Shown here one piece after another: positions 7,765-17,170 of a stretch of DNA of 64,000 nt; position 1 is the first letter of the stretch, and the number at the start of each line of letters is the position of its first letter. This stretch comes from Phocaeicola_A sp036804505. GTDB lineage: Bacteria > Bacteroidota > Bacteroidia > Bacteroidales > Bacteroidaceae. Below the pieces are notes generated by a model, which saw only the letters and a program-made list of their open reading frames with translations, did no database searches and was not told where the DNA came from. The DNA is taken from assembly GCA_036804505.1 (NCBI GenBank), contig DAIRSI010000024.1, forward strand, positions 1 to 64,000, written 5' to 3'. Made by a program: the position numbers and the translations under genes.

Positions 7765-8802
7765 ATGAAATTAGCGGTTGTTATTTTAAATTGGAATGGA
7801 GAGAAGATGTTGAAGGAATATCTTCCATCTGTTGTAGAATATTCACGTGAAGATAACGTTACGGTTTATGTGGCTGATAATGCTTCAACTGACGGTTCAC
7901 TTGAGTGGATTAAAAACAATTGTCCTTCTGTTCGACTGATTGCTTTATCCGAAAATTTTGGTTTTGCCGGTGGATATAATGCTGCTTTGAAAGAAATTTC
8001 GAGCGATTATTATTTATTGCTTAATTCTGATGTGAAAGTGACGCCAAACTGGCTTCAGCCTTTAATTGCATTCATGGACAGTCATCCTGCTGTGGCTGCC
8101 TGTCAGCCTAAGTTATTAAGTATGATGGAGCCGGAAAGCTTTGAGTATGCAGGTGCCTGCGGAGGCTTTTTGGATCATTGGGGCTATCCTTTTTGTCGGG
8201 GGCGTATTTTTAATACTGTAGAGAAAGATCATGGACAGTACGATGTCCCTCTTCATCTTTTTTGGGCGACAGGTGCTGCTCTGATGATTCGCTCTGATGA
8301 TTATTGGGCTGCAGGAGCTTTGGATGAACGTTTCTTTGCCCATATGGAAGAAATAGATTTATGCTGGAGACTCAGGCGTATGAATCGTGAAATCGTATGC
8401 ATTCCGCAAAGTTCAGTTTTTCATCTAGGTGCGGCTACTCTAAAAAAAGAGAACCCTCATAAGACATTTTTGAATTTTCGGAATAATCTGTTGATGCTTT
8501 ACAAAAATTTGCCTGAAGATGAACTTAAAGCCGTTATGAACGTTCGTTCGGTCTTGGACTTTATTGCAGCCCTGGTGTTTGTCTTGAAGGGGGATGTAAA
8601 AAATGCCTGGGCTGTTTATCGCGCGCACCGAGAGTACTCTCGGATGAAACCTTCTTTTTTCTTTGACAGGAAAAGATATCCGTCCGAGATTGAACAGAAG
8701 AATATTCGAGAACGTGTATGTGGTTCGATTCTTTATAGTTATTATATTCTTCGCAAGAGAACATTTGCGGAACTGACAGAAAAAAAAGTTGTGGAAACCT
8801 AA
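7765..8802 (+). CDS. family 2 glycosyltransferase
   Basis: A 345-residue GT-A glycosyltransferase. It opens with LAVVILNWNGEKML and has the nucleotide-binding ADNASTDGS and the DxD-like LLLNSDV, followed by the acceptor-site ED-type region (HMEEIDLCWRLRR). This layout resembles rhamnosyltransferase-like GT2 enzymes of cell-surface polysaccharide synthesis. The sugar donor cannot be read from the sequence. The start lies one base after the mtaB stop, so the two are co-translated, although no functional link to tRNA modification is apparent. Confidence 0.85.
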   Translation: MKLAVVILNWNGEKMLKEYLPSVVEYSREDNVTVYVADNASTDGSLEWIKNNCPSVRLIALSENFGFAGGYNAALKEISSDYYLLLNSDVKVTPNWLQPLIAFMDSHPAVAACQPKLLSMMEPESFEYAGACGGFLDHWGYPFCRGRIFNTVEKDHGQYDVPLHLFWATGAALMIRSDDYWAAGALDERFFAHMEEIDLCWRLRRMNREIVCIPQSSVFHLGAATLKKENPHKTFLNFRNNLLMLYKNLPEDELKAVMNVRSVLDFIAALVFVLKGDVKNAWAVYRAHREYSRMKPSFFFDRKRYPSEIEQKNIRERVCGSILYSYYILRKRTFAELTEKKVVET

Positions 8803-8818
8803 TCAAAAAATAAATGAT

Positions 8819-9475
8819 ATGAAAAAGATTTTTGTAAAGAAATTAAGTGATACCCTAAATGTTAAACCGAAAGAAGTGGACGGATTATTATCAGGGATTT
8901 GTTCGGAATGGAATCTGATACAAACGGTGAATTGGCCTGAATATCCTTACTGCCCGAATGTCGGATTTCGAATCGGATATACTGATGATTCTATTTTATT
9001 GCAATATAAGGTGAAGGAACAGACTGTCCTTGCCCTTTGTGGACATGACAATGAAGATGTATGGACTGATTCTTGCGTTGAATTCTTTCTGATGCCGGAC
9101 GGTGCTGACATTTATTACAATATAGAAACGAATTGCATAGGTTCTGCATTAATAGGTTGTGGACAGAATCGTTCTGACAGACAAAGGGGAGATGAATCAA
9201 TCGTTTCTCAAATCAAAAGATACTCTACGTTAGGGACAGATACTTTTGCAGAAAAACCTTTTGATGAAGAATGGTCAGTTTCACTCGTAATCCCGTTTAC
9301 CGCTTTTTTTAAAAGTAATATTGATTCTTTGGAAGGAAAGACTCTCAAAGCCAACTTTTATAAATGTGGAGATCATTTAAGTATTCCTTATTTTCTTTCA
9401 TGGAACCCTATAAAAACCGAACAACCCAATTTTCATCAACCGAACTATTTCGGTGAATTGGAATTTATAAAATAA
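8819..9475 (+). CDS. CBM9-like carbohydrate-binding protein, no signal peptide
   Basis: A 218-residue protein resembling the carbohydrate-binding family 9-like (DOMON-type beta-sandwich) proteins of Bacteroidetes. The VWTDSCVEFFLMPDG segment and the FYKCGDHLSIPYFLSWNPI end are typical. No signal peptide is visible, so it is predicted cytoplasmic, which is odd for a sugar-binding module. The Met at 8819 was chosen over an upstream one inside the GT2 gene. It is 16 bases after the glycosyltransferase and 8 before the anSME gene. Role unknown. Confidence 0.68.
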   Translation: MKKIFVKKLSDTLNVKPKEVDGLLSGICSEWNLIQTVNWPEYPYCPNVGFRIGYTDDSILLQYKVKEQTVLALCGHDNEDVWTDSCVEFFLMPDGADIYYNIETNCIGSALIGCGQNRSDRQRGDESIVSQIKRYSTLGTDTFAEKPFDEEWSVSLVIPFTAFFKSNIDSLEGKTLKANFYKCGDHLSIPYFLSWNPIKTEQPNFHQPNYFGELEFIK

Positions 9476-9483
9476 AAGTTGAC

Positions 9484-10707
9484 ATGGTAACGTATGCACC
9501 TTTCGCACGTCCGCTTTATGTAATGCTCAAGCCGGTGAGCTCTCTTTGCAATTTGTCTTGCAAATATTGTTATTATCTGGAAAAGAGCAATCTGTATAAA
9601 GAAGACGGATCTGTGCGTTTTACTTTAAGTGAAGAGTTGCTGGAAAAGTTCATAGATCAGTATATCAATTCTCAAACTCAGCCGCAAATCCTTTTTACCT
9701 GGCATGGGGGAGAGCCTTTAATGCGTCCTCTTTCTTTTTATAAGAAGGCACTCGAATTACAAAAGAAACATGCCCATGGACGAACTATTGATAATTGCAT
9801 TCAGACAAATGGAACATTACTGACAGATGAATGGTGTGAATTCTTGAAAGAAAATAATTGGCTTGTAGGCATTTCTATCGATGGGCCTCAAGAATTCCAT
9901 GATGAATATCGCCGTAACAGGCAGGGACTCCCATCGTTCACTAAAGTCATGCATGGAATAAATCTGCTAAAGAAACATGGCGTAGAATGGAATGCTATGG
10001 CCGTCGTCAATGATTTTAATGCCGATTACCCACTTGATTTTTATCATTTTTTTAAGGATATAGATTGCCATTACATTCAGTTTGCCCCAATTGTCGAACG
10101 GATATTCCCTCATGCCGATGGTCGTCATTTGGCATCATTGAAAGAACGTGGTAAGGGGGAATTGGCTGATTTTTCGGTTACAGCAGAACAGTTTGGAAAT
10201 TTTGTTTGTGCGATATTTGATGAATGGATACGGAATGATGTAGGCACCACATTTATACAGCTATTCGATTCGACTCTTGCCAATTGGGTAGGAGAGGCCC
10301 CAGGAGTATGTACTATGGCAGAAACATGTGGTCATGCAGCTGTCATGGAATATAATGGAGATGTATATGCTTGTGATCATTTTGTTTTTCCGGAATATAA
10401 ATTGGGTAATATCCGCACGAGCACATTGACTGAAATGATGTATAGTGAGCGCCAGACTGCTTTTGGTATGGCAAAAAAGGATTCATTGCCTACTCAATGC
10501 AAAGAATGTGAATTCTTGTTTGCATGTCAAGGAGGCTGCCCCAAAGACAGGTTTATATCTACAGCAAATGGAGATCCCGGTTTGAACTATCTTTGTAAAG
10601 GATATTTTAAATTCTTCAAACATGTGGCACCTTATATGGACTTTATGAAGAATGAACTTAAAAATCAGCGCCCGCCAGCAAATGTGATGCAATATGTTAA
10701 ATCTTAG
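9484..10707 (+). CDS. anaerobic sulfatase-maturating enzyme (radical SAM)
   Basis: A 407-residue radical SAM/SPASM enzyme of the anSME type, which oxidises an active-site Ser or Cys of sulfatases to formylglycine. The SAM cluster motif is Cys22-x3-Cys26-x2-Cys29 (CNLSCKYC). TWHGGEPL follows, and the C-terminal half carries the auxiliary cluster cysteines (VCTMAETCGH, VYACDHFVFPEYKLGN, CKECEFLFACQGGCPKDR). Length matches the family. Bacteroides typically have one anSME serving all sulfatases. The only sulfatase in this window is the Ser-type enzyme at 37216-38667. This is the last gene of the mtaB run and is followed by a new promoter. Confidence 0.9.
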   Translation: MVTYAPFARPLYVMLKPVSSLCNLSCKYCYYLEKSNLYKEDGSVRFTLSEELLEKFIDQYINSQTQPQILFTWHGGEPLMRPLSFYKKALELQKKHAHGRTIDNCIQTNGTLLTDEWCEFLKENNWLVGISIDGPQEFHDEYRRNRQGLPSFTKVMHGINLLKKHGVEWNAMAVVNDFNADYPLDFYHFFKDIDCHYIQFAPIVERIFPHADGRHLASLKERGKGELADFSVTAEQFGNFVCAIFDEWIRNDVGTTFIQLFDSTLANWVGEAPGVCTMAETCGHAAVMEYNGDVYACDHFVFPEYKLGNIRTSTLTEMMYSERQTAFGMAKKDSLPTQCKECEFLFACQGGCPKDRFISTANGDPGLNYLCKGYFKFFKHVAPYMDFMKNELKNQRPPANVMQYVKS

Positions 10708-10714
10708 CCTATTA

Positions 10715-10746
10715 TTTGTAAGATTCCCATGTAATAATTAATTTTG
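10715..10746 (+). promoter_or_regulatory. promoter of the GH92-GH20 unit
   Basis: TTTG at 10715-10718 and TAATTTTG at 10739-10746 are spaced 20 bases apart, an exact consensus match. The predicted leader is only about a dozen bases. Confidence 0.72.
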
Positions 10747-10765
10747 CCCTTAACCTAAAATAAAT

Positions 10766-12946
10766 ATGAAAAAAATGAAACCTAATCGCTTCTTGTTCGT
10801 ATTATGCATTTGTCTTTTCTTTTCCGGAGCAATCTCTGCTCAAAAAGAATATACAAAATATGTCAATCCCTTTATTGGGACAGCTTTTAATGGTCATACA
10901 TTTCCGGGAGCTTGTCTTCCTTTCAGTATGATCCAGACAGGTCCCGTAACGGGCGTTATGGGCTGGCAGTATTGTTCGGAGTATGTTTATGATGATACAA
11001 GGATATGGGGATTCAGCCAAACTCGGTTGAATGGAACCGGATGTGCGGATTTGGGAGATATTTTGGTAATGCCTGTAACAGCTCGTTTGGATCGCAAGGA
11101 TTATTTGAGCAATTTCAGAAAAGAAACGGAAATAGCCCATCCCGGATATTACGAGGTCATGTTGGATGAAACGGGTGTAAAAGCCGAATTGACCGCGACG
11201 CCTCACGTTGCATATCATCGATATACATATTTGAAAGCTGATTCAGCGTCTTTGTTGGTTGATTTGCAGAATGCTCCGTCATGGACTGAAGAACAGTACC
11301 GCTCGCACGTTTTGGCATGTGAAGTGAATTGGGAGAATGCAAATACTTTGTCGGGACATGTTCGTACCAGTATATGGGTGAATAAGGATGTATATTTTGT
11401 GATGACATTCAACAGACCCATGCAGAAAATGGTCAATCTTCCCTTACTGGAAAAAGAAAAAGGCAATAAAATGTTGATATCATTTGATCTTCAGCAGAAT
11501 GAAGTGTTAGAAGTAAAAATTTCTCTTTCTTCATCATCGATTGAAGGCGCAAAAAAGAATTTGCAGGCGGAACTTCCCGGATGGGGATTTGATGAAACTG
11601 TGAAGGCTGCAGACAAAAAGTGGAATTCCTATCTCTCGAGAATCGATGTACAAGGAACCGATGATCAGAAAACAAACTTCTATACCTGCTTCTATCATTC
11701 TCTTATACAACCGAATAATATAGCCGATGTGGATGGAACATATAGAAATGCAAAGAATGAAATCCAAAAGGCGGAAGGCGAAGAGTTTTATTCCACATTT
11801 TCGTTATGGGATACTTTCCGGGCGGCTCATCCTTTCTATACGATGATAGTACCTGAAAAAGTTAATCCATTTGTCCGCTCACTGGTTAGTCAGGGTGAAG
11901 TTCAAGGCTTTCTCCCAGTCTGGGCGTTGTGGGGCAAGGAGACTTATTGTATGATAGCCAACCATGGCGTAGCAGTTGTGGCTGAGGCGTATCACAAAGG
12001 ATTCAGAGGTTTTAATACGGAAAAGGCGTTCGAAATGATTAAAAAGTCACAAACCGTATCTCATAAACAGAAATCGGATTGGGAAACTTATATGAAATAT
12101 GGTTATTTCCCTACGGATTTGATAAAGGCTGAATCAGTATCGTCTACTCTGGAATCGGCCTATGACGACTATGCAGCAGCCGACATGGCTCGCTTGATGG
12201 GAAAGAAAGAGGATTTTAAATACTTTAGCCACAGAGCACAATTCTATAAAAATCTTTTTGATCCTTCAACTAGATTTATGCGTCCGCGTAATAGCGACGG
12301 AACATGGAGAACTCCTTTCAATCCTTCGAATTTGGCTCATGCCGAGACTTCCGGAGGAGACTATACAGAGGGAAATGCCTGGCAATACACATGGCATGTG
12401 CAGCAAGATGTTCCGGGACTCATCAAATTAATGGGGGGACCGAAGCCGTTCATGTCTAAGTTGGATTCTTTGTTTACATTGAAATTAAATAGCAACCTAT
12501 CTGATGTAACGGGATTGATAGGACAATATGCACACGGGAATGAGCCAAGTCATCATGTGACCTATCTATATGCTTTGGCAGGTAATCCACATAAAACACA
12601 GGATTTGGTTAGACAGATTTTTGATGCGCAGTATTTGCCTAAACCTGATGGGTTATGTGGGAATGATGATTGTGGTCAAATGTCGGCATGGTACATGTTT
12701 TCTTCGATGGGTTTTTATCCTGTAAATCCGATTAGTGCCCAATATGTTTTTGGAGCTCCTCAAATGCCAAAGTTTGTACTTCATTTGCAAAACGGAAAGA
12801 CATTTACAATTACGGCAGAAAATCTCAGTAAAGAGAATAAGCATGTAGACAAGATTCTTTTGAATGGAAAAGTTTACACAAAGAATTATATTGATCATGC
12901 TGTAATTATGAAAGGTGGAACATTAGTTTATAAGATGAAATATTAA
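10766..12946 (+). CDS. GH92 secreted alpha-mannosidase
   Basis: A 726-residue protein with a signal peptide ending near SAQ (residues 24-26). The N-terminal beta-sandwich starts YVNPFIGT-x-FNGHTFPGA, the family signature. The catalytic (alpha/alpha)6 domain carries Glu593 in HGNEPSHH as probable acid and Asp634/Asp635 in GNDDCGQMSAW as probable calcium-site base residues. GH92 enzymes are calcium-dependent exo-mannosidases, most often alpha-1,2, acting on N-glycan or yeast mannan. It is paired with GH20 after 19 bases, which favours host N-glycan trimming. No SusCD pair is adjacent, so import must be served from elsewhere. Confidence 0.92.
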   Translation: MKKMKPNRFLFVLCICLFFSGAISAQKEYTKYVNPFIGTAFNGHTFPGACLPFSMIQTGPVTGVMGWQYCSEYVYDDTRIWGFSQTRLNGTGCADLGDILVMPVTARLDRKDYLSNFRKETEIAHPGYYEVMLDETGVKAELTATPHVAYHRYTYLKADSASLLVDLQNAPSWTEEQYRSHVLACEVNWENANTLSGHVRTSIWVNKDVYFVMTFNRPMQKMVNLPLLEKEKGNKMLISFDLQQNEVLEVKISLSSSSIEGAKKNLQAELPGWGFDETVKAADKKWNSYLSRIDVQGTDDQKTNFYTCFYHSLIQPNNIADVDGTYRNAKNEIQKAEGEEFYSTFSLWDTFRAAHPFYTMIVPEKVNPFVRSLVSQGEVQGFLPVWALWGKETYCMIANHGVAVVAEAYHKGFRGFNTEKAFEMIKKSQTVSHKQKSDWETYMKYGYFPTDLIKAESVSSTLESAYDDYAAADMARLMGKKEDFKYFSHRAQFYKNLFDPSTRFMRPRNSDGTWRTPFNPSNLAHAETSGGDYTEGNAWQYTWHVQQDVPGLIKLMGGPKPFMSKLDSLFTLKLNSNLSDVTGLIGQYAHGNEPSHHVTYLYALAGNPHKTQDLVRQIFDAQYLPKPDGLCGNDDCGQMSAWYMFSSMGFYPVNPISAQYVFGAPQMPKFVLHLQNGKTFTITAENLSKENKHVDKILLNGKVYTKNYIDHAVIMKGGTLVYKMKY

Positions 12947-12965
12947 CCTGTTTACTTAAATTGTT

Positions 12966-14609
12966 ATGAATTTATTTACAAAAAATTACAAATGTGTGAC
13001 ACTTGCATTTTTTGCATTGTCATTTGCTTTTCCTGCCTTGGCACAAAAGGCAGATTATCAAGTTGTTCCTTTGCCAAGGCACGTGCAGGAACAAGTCGGT
13101 GAATTTGTTTTGCAAAACGGAGTAAAGGTGATGTATCCGAAAGGCAACGCCAAAATGCAGAATAATGCAGATTTTTTGGCGGAATACGTTAATGAATTGA
13201 CCGGTATTAAATTGAAGCCTGTTGCAGGAAAATCTTCGGGAGGTACAATAACTTTGGCAATCGATTCCAAGATTAAGAATAAAGAAGGATATCGTTTGGT
13301 CGTAAATCCCAAGTCTGTCACAATCTATGGTCAGACTCCTGCAGGAGTGTTTTACGGAATCCAGACTTTAAGAAAATCCTTGCCTGTTGATGTTCAGGAG
13401 AAAGTTATCCTTCCTTCTGTAATTATTACAGATGAGCCTCGCTTTGAATATCGCGGTATGATGCTCGATTGTGCCCGTCATTTTTTCCCTGTCAGTTTTG
13501 TGAAAAAATATATTGATATTCTGGCTTTGCACAATATCAATACTTTTCATTGGCACATTACAGACGATCAGGGCTGGCGCTTCGAAGTAAAACGTTATCC
13601 TGGGTTGGTAGAAATCGGTTCAAAACGTGACGAGACTGTCATCGGACACAATACTGAAAAATACGATGGTATTCCTTATGGCGGATATTATTCTCAGGCA
13701 GATTGCAAAGATATCGTGGCTTATGCAGCTAAAAGATACATCAATGTAATGCCAGAAATAGATATGCCGGGACACATGATGGGCGCTTTGGCTGCTTATC
13801 CAGAATTAGGTTGCACCGGAGGTCCTTACAAGGTATGGACAAAATGGGGAGTTTCAGAAGATGTACTTTGTGTAGGAAATCCTAAGACTCTCGAATTTAT
13901 AAAAAATGTTTTGGCAGAGCTGATTCAAGTATTTCCGTCAAAAATGATTCATGTGGGAGGTGACGAATGTCCTAAAGTACGTTGGAAAGAATGCCCGAAA
14001 TGTCAGGCAAAGGCTAAGGAACTTGGAATAGTAGCAACCAAAGAACATACTGTAGAAGAACAGTTGCAAAGCTATTTTATTAAAGAAGCCGAGAAATTCC
14101 TGAATGCACATGGTCGCAGCATGATTGGCTGGGATGAAACTTTGGAGGGTGGTCTTGCACCTAATGCTTCCATCATGTCATGGAGAGGTGTCAAAGGTGG
14201 AATTGAGGCAGCAAAACAGCATCATGATGTTGTAATGAGTCCTACTACTTATTGCTATTTTGATTATTATCAGAGCAAAGATCAGGCGAAGGAACCTATG
14301 GCAATAGGAGGATTTTTGCCGGTCAAGAAGGTCTATAGTTATGAGCCTTACGCACCTGAGTTGACTCCGGAAGAAGCGAAGTATATAAAAGGTGTTCAGG
14401 CTAACCTTTGGACTGAATATATTCCAGATCCTAAACAAGCTGAATATATGGTACTTCCTCGTATGGATGCTGTCAGCGAAATTCAGTGGATACCTGCAGA
14501 ACAGAAAAACTACAGCGGTTTCTTGAAACGTATGCCTCGCATGTTGTCCATCTATGATAGATTGAACTATAATTATGCCAAGCATATCTTGGATGAGATA
14601 GGACGCTGA
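12966..14609 (+). CDS. GH20 secreted beta-N-acetylhexosaminidase
   Basis: A 547-residue enzyme with a signal peptide (cleaved near ALAQ) and an N-terminal GH20b-like domain (about 30-150). The TIM barrel contains HWHITDDQGWR and the catalytic pair Asp333-Glu334 in HVGGDECPK, used in substrate-assisted catalysis. It removes terminal GlcNAc or GalNAc from glycans. It is co-transcribed with GH92 upstream and followed by a strong terminator that ends this two-gene unit. Confidence 0.94.
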   Translation: MNLFTKNYKCVTLAFFALSFAFPALAQKADYQVVPLPRHVQEQVGEFVLQNGVKVMYPKGNAKMQNNADFLAEYVNELTGIKLKPVAGKSSGGTITLAIDSKIKNKEGYRLVVNPKSVTIYGQTPAGVFYGIQTLRKSLPVDVQEKVILPSVIITDEPRFEYRGMMLDCARHFFPVSFVKKYIDILALHNINTFHWHITDDQGWRFEVKRYPGLVEIGSKRDETVIGHNTEKYDGIPYGGYYSQADCKDIVAYAAKRYINVMPEIDMPGHMMGALAAYPELGCTGGPYKVWTKWGVSEDVLCVGNPKTLEFIKNVLAELIQVFPSKMIHVGGDECPKVRWKECPKCQAKAKELGIVATKEHTVEEQLQSYFIKEAEKFLNAHGRSMIGWDETLEGGLAPNASIMSWRGVKGGIEAAKQHHDVVMSPTTYCYFDYYQSKDQAKEPMAIGGFLPVKKVYSYEPYAPELTPEEAKYIKGVQANLWTEYIPDPKQAEYMVLPRMDAVSEIQWIPAEQKNYSGFLKRMPRMLSIYDRLNYNYAKHILDEIGR

Positions 14610-14625
14610 TAATATATTGTTATAT

Positions 14626-14667
14626 AAAAAAGGACCTGCTAAAAAGAAAATGGCAGGTCCTTTTTTA
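14626..14667 (+). terminator. terminator of the GH92-GH20 unit
   Basis: AAAAAGGACCTGC and GCAGGTCCTTTTTT form a perfect stem around a 14-base loop. The flanking A and T tracts also allow termination in the other direction. Confidence 0.88.
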
Positions 14668-14812
14668 TAAGACTATTGTTTAATAAGTCTCAATTTATGA
14701 ACTTATAAAAGAATAAATAGTATAATTCTAAAAAAATATTCTTAATTTAGGGGTAAGTTATTAAAATTTTTTATTTTCTTTGTCCTAATTAATACTTTAT
14801 GATAAAAATACT

Positions 14813-15904
14813 ATGGATAGAAATGAATTGATAAAGATTGTATCAGAATTTGATATTCAAGGGCATGTTGCCGAAGTAAAGCCGTTGGGAACAGGTCTAA
14901 TCAATGATACATATAAAGTGACCACACAGGAAAATGATTGTGCAGATTATGTTTTGCAACGAATCAATCATGCTATATTCCAGAATGTGGATATGCTTCA
15001 AAGCAATATTTTAGCTGTAACCGGACATATCAGAAAAAAACTGGAAGAGAAACACGAATCCGATATTGATAGAAAAGTACTTCATTTCATTCCTTGTAAG
15101 AGCGGCAAAACATATTACTTTGATGGTCAGAATTATTGGAGGATTATGGTTTTTATTCCCAATGCCAAGACTTACGAAACGGTAAACCCCGAATACTCTT
15201 ATTATGCAGGAAGGGCTTTTGGTAACTTCGAAGCTATGCTGGCAGATATTCCCGAACAATTGGGAGAGACAATACCAAACTTTCACAATATGGAGTTTCG
15301 TTTGCAACAATTGCATGAGGCAGTTGAAGCGAATGCTGCAAAGCGCGTTGATTCTGTGAGATTTTATTTGGATGAGCTTGAGAGTCGTGCCCAGGAAATG
15401 TGCAAGGCGGAGTGCTTGTATAGAGAGGGAAAACTGCCTAAAAGAGTTTGTCATTGTGATACAAAAGTCAACAATATGATGTTTGATGAAGAAGGGAAAG
15501 TTTTATGTGTAATCGACCTCGATACCGTGATGCCCAACTTTATTTTTTCTGACTATGGTGATTTCATGCGTTCGGCAGCGAATACGGGTGAAGAAGACGA
15601 TAAGGATTTGGATAAAGTAAGTTTTAAAATGGAAATATTCAAAGCTTTTACCAAAGGATATTTGGAAACAGCTGACTTTTTGATACCTCTTGAAATAGAA
15701 AATCTGCCTTATGCAGCTGCATTATTCCCATATATGCAGACAGTTCGTTTCTTGTCCGATTATATAAATGGTGATACTTATTATAAGATAAAATACCCTG
15801 AACATAATTTGGTGAGAACGAAAGCGCAGTTCAAGCTTTTGCAAAGTGTAGAAGAGAATACACCTGCCATGCTGGATTTCATTGAGAGTTGCAGAAAGAA
15901 GTAA
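14813..15904 (+). CDS. NahK-like anomeric sugar kinase (APH-fold phosphotransferase)
   Basis: A 363-residue cytoplasmic protein of the aminoglycoside-phosphotransferase fold. The N lobe has GTGLINDTYKV. The catalytic loop is CHCDTKVNNMMFD, followed by the metal-binding VIDLDTVMP. The sequence resembles N-acetylhexosamine 1-kinase (NahK), which phosphorylates GlcNAc or GalNAc at C1, rather than an antibiotic-resistance enzyme. Context supports this, since hexosaminidase, GalNAc-ase and sugar-transporter genes flank it. A possible but imperfect -7 box (TTTCTTTG, about 14772-14779) precedes it. It starts a second unit with the MFS, GH109 and GH2 genes. Confidence 0.75.
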   Translation: MDRNELIKIVSEFDIQGHVAEVKPLGTGLINDTYKVTTQENDCADYVLQRINHAIFQNVDMLQSNILAVTGHIRKKLEEKHESDIDRKVLHFIPCKSGKTYYFDGQNYWRIMVFIPNAKTYETVNPEYSYYAGRAFGNFEAMLADIPEQLGETIPNFHNMEFRLQQLHEAVEANAAKRVDSVRFYLDELESRAQEMCKAECLYREGKLPKRVCHCDTKVNNMMFDEEGKVLCVIDLDTVMPNFIFSDYGDFMRSAANTGEEDDKDLDKVSFKMEIFKAFTKGYLETADFLIPLEIENLPYAAALFPYMQTVRFLSDYINGDTYYKIKYPEHNLVRTKAQFKLLQSVEENTPAMLDFIESCRKK

Positions 15905-15941
15905 TGATAAAAACAGATATAATAAAAACAAATAATATTTT

Positions 15942-17141
15942 ATGAATGCACAGAAAAACATGATGATACCTTTAGCTTTTGTGGGTATCATGTTTTTTGC
16001 GATTGGGTTCGCATTGGGAGTCAACTCTTTTTTGATTCCTACGTTGAAAAGTAGTTTGTCTTTACCTTCAGGAGTGGCCTACTTGTTGCTTGCTGCAACA
16101 TTCGTTCCCTTTCTGATTTTCGGTCTTCCGGCGTCCATGACTATAGGGAGAATCGGCTATAAAAAGACAATGGCGCTTTCTTTCGGTATTTTTGCCTTTG
16201 CTTTTGTATTGTTTGTCCTATCTGCCAAGACAGAAAACTTTTTGCTTTTCCTGACAGCCTCTTTTGTAAGCGGGGCAGCAAATGCTTATCTTCAGGCATC
16301 AGTCAATCCGTATATTACTATTCTTGGACCTATAGACAGTGCTGCCAAGCGTATGAGTATCATGGGTATTTGCAATAAATTGGCATGGCCTGTGGCTCCG
16401 TTGTTCTTTACATTATTGGTTCCTGATGCTACTCATGTGGGGATTTCAGATTTGTATCTTCCGTTTTATATTATTATAGCTGTTTTCATTTTTCTGGGTC
16501 TTCTTTCTTTTATGGCTCCATTGCCTGAGGTTAAGGCTACAGGTGAAGATAGTGATGATGTGACAGATTGCCCTTATGCGGCTGGAAAGACTTCCATTTG
16601 GCAGTTCCCTCACTTGGTGCTTGGAGCAATTACCTTGTTCATTTATGTAGGAGTGGAAACTCTTTCTTTAAGTACGGCTGTTGATTATGCTACTAGCCTG
16701 GGCTTGAAGAATGCCGACACTTATGCTTGGATTCCAAGTATAGGAATGGTTCTGGGATATATTTGTGGAATCATTTTTATTCCGAAAGTTTTAAGTCAGG
16801 AAATGGCAATGCGTATTTGCGCTGTCATAGGAGTTCTTGGTGCATTGGCACTTGTGCTTCTTCCGGCTTCTGTATCCATCTGGATGATTTTCCTGATGGC
16901 ATTGGGTTGTTCCCTTATGTGGCCTGCCCTTTGGCCACTTGCTATGGCCGATTTGGGCAAGTTTACAAAAGCAGGTAGCGGACTTCTTACAATGGCTATT
17001 GCCGGAGGTGCTGTGATTCCTACCGTTTTCGGTTTCATGAAAGATGTACTTCCCATGCAGCAGGCTTATTGGCTTGCCGTTCCTTGTTTCCTGTTTATCC
17101 TGTATTATGGGATTTCCGGATATAAGATCAGGACAAAATAA
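15942..17141 (+). CDS. MFS sugar:proton symporter, FucP/GluP/NagP type
   Basis: A 399-residue integral membrane protein with about 12 hydrophobic segments. Features of the fucose/glucose-galactose symporter branch are present: an IGFALGVNSFLIP first helix, SFVSGAANAYLQASVNPYITILGP around helix 4, and SLSTAVDYATSLG in the second half. These carriers move monosaccharides such as fucose, glucose, galactose or GlcNAc across the inner membrane. The sugar kinase upstream and GH109/GH2 downstream suggest N-acetylhexosamine or galactose. It follows the kinase gene by 37 bases. Confidence 0.85.
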   Translation: MNAQKNMMIPLAFVGIMFFAIGFALGVNSFLIPTLKSSLSLPSGVAYLLLAATFVPFLIFGLPASMTIGRIGYKKTMALSFGIFAFAFVLFVLSAKTENFLLFLTASFVSGAANAYLQASVNPYITILGPIDSAAKRMSIMGICNKLAWPVAPLFFTLLVPDATHVGISDLYLPFYIIIAVFIFLGLLSFMAPLPEVKATGEDSDDVTDCPYAAGKTSIWQFPHLVLGAITLFIYVGVETLSLSTAVDYATSLGLKNADTYAWIPSIGMVLGYICGIIFIPKVLSQEMAMRICAVIGVLGALALVLLPASVSIWMIFLMALGCSLMWPALWPLAMADLGKFTKAGSGLLTMAIAGGAVIPTVFGFMKDVLPMQQAYWLAVPCFLFILYYGISGYKIRTK

Positions 17142-17170
17142 GAATTGCAATTTTTAAATATACAATTAAA

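Noticed and set aside
14813..15904. aminoglycoside resistance gene
   Set aside because: The fold is APH-like, but the sequence and glycan context fit a NahK-type sugar kinase better.
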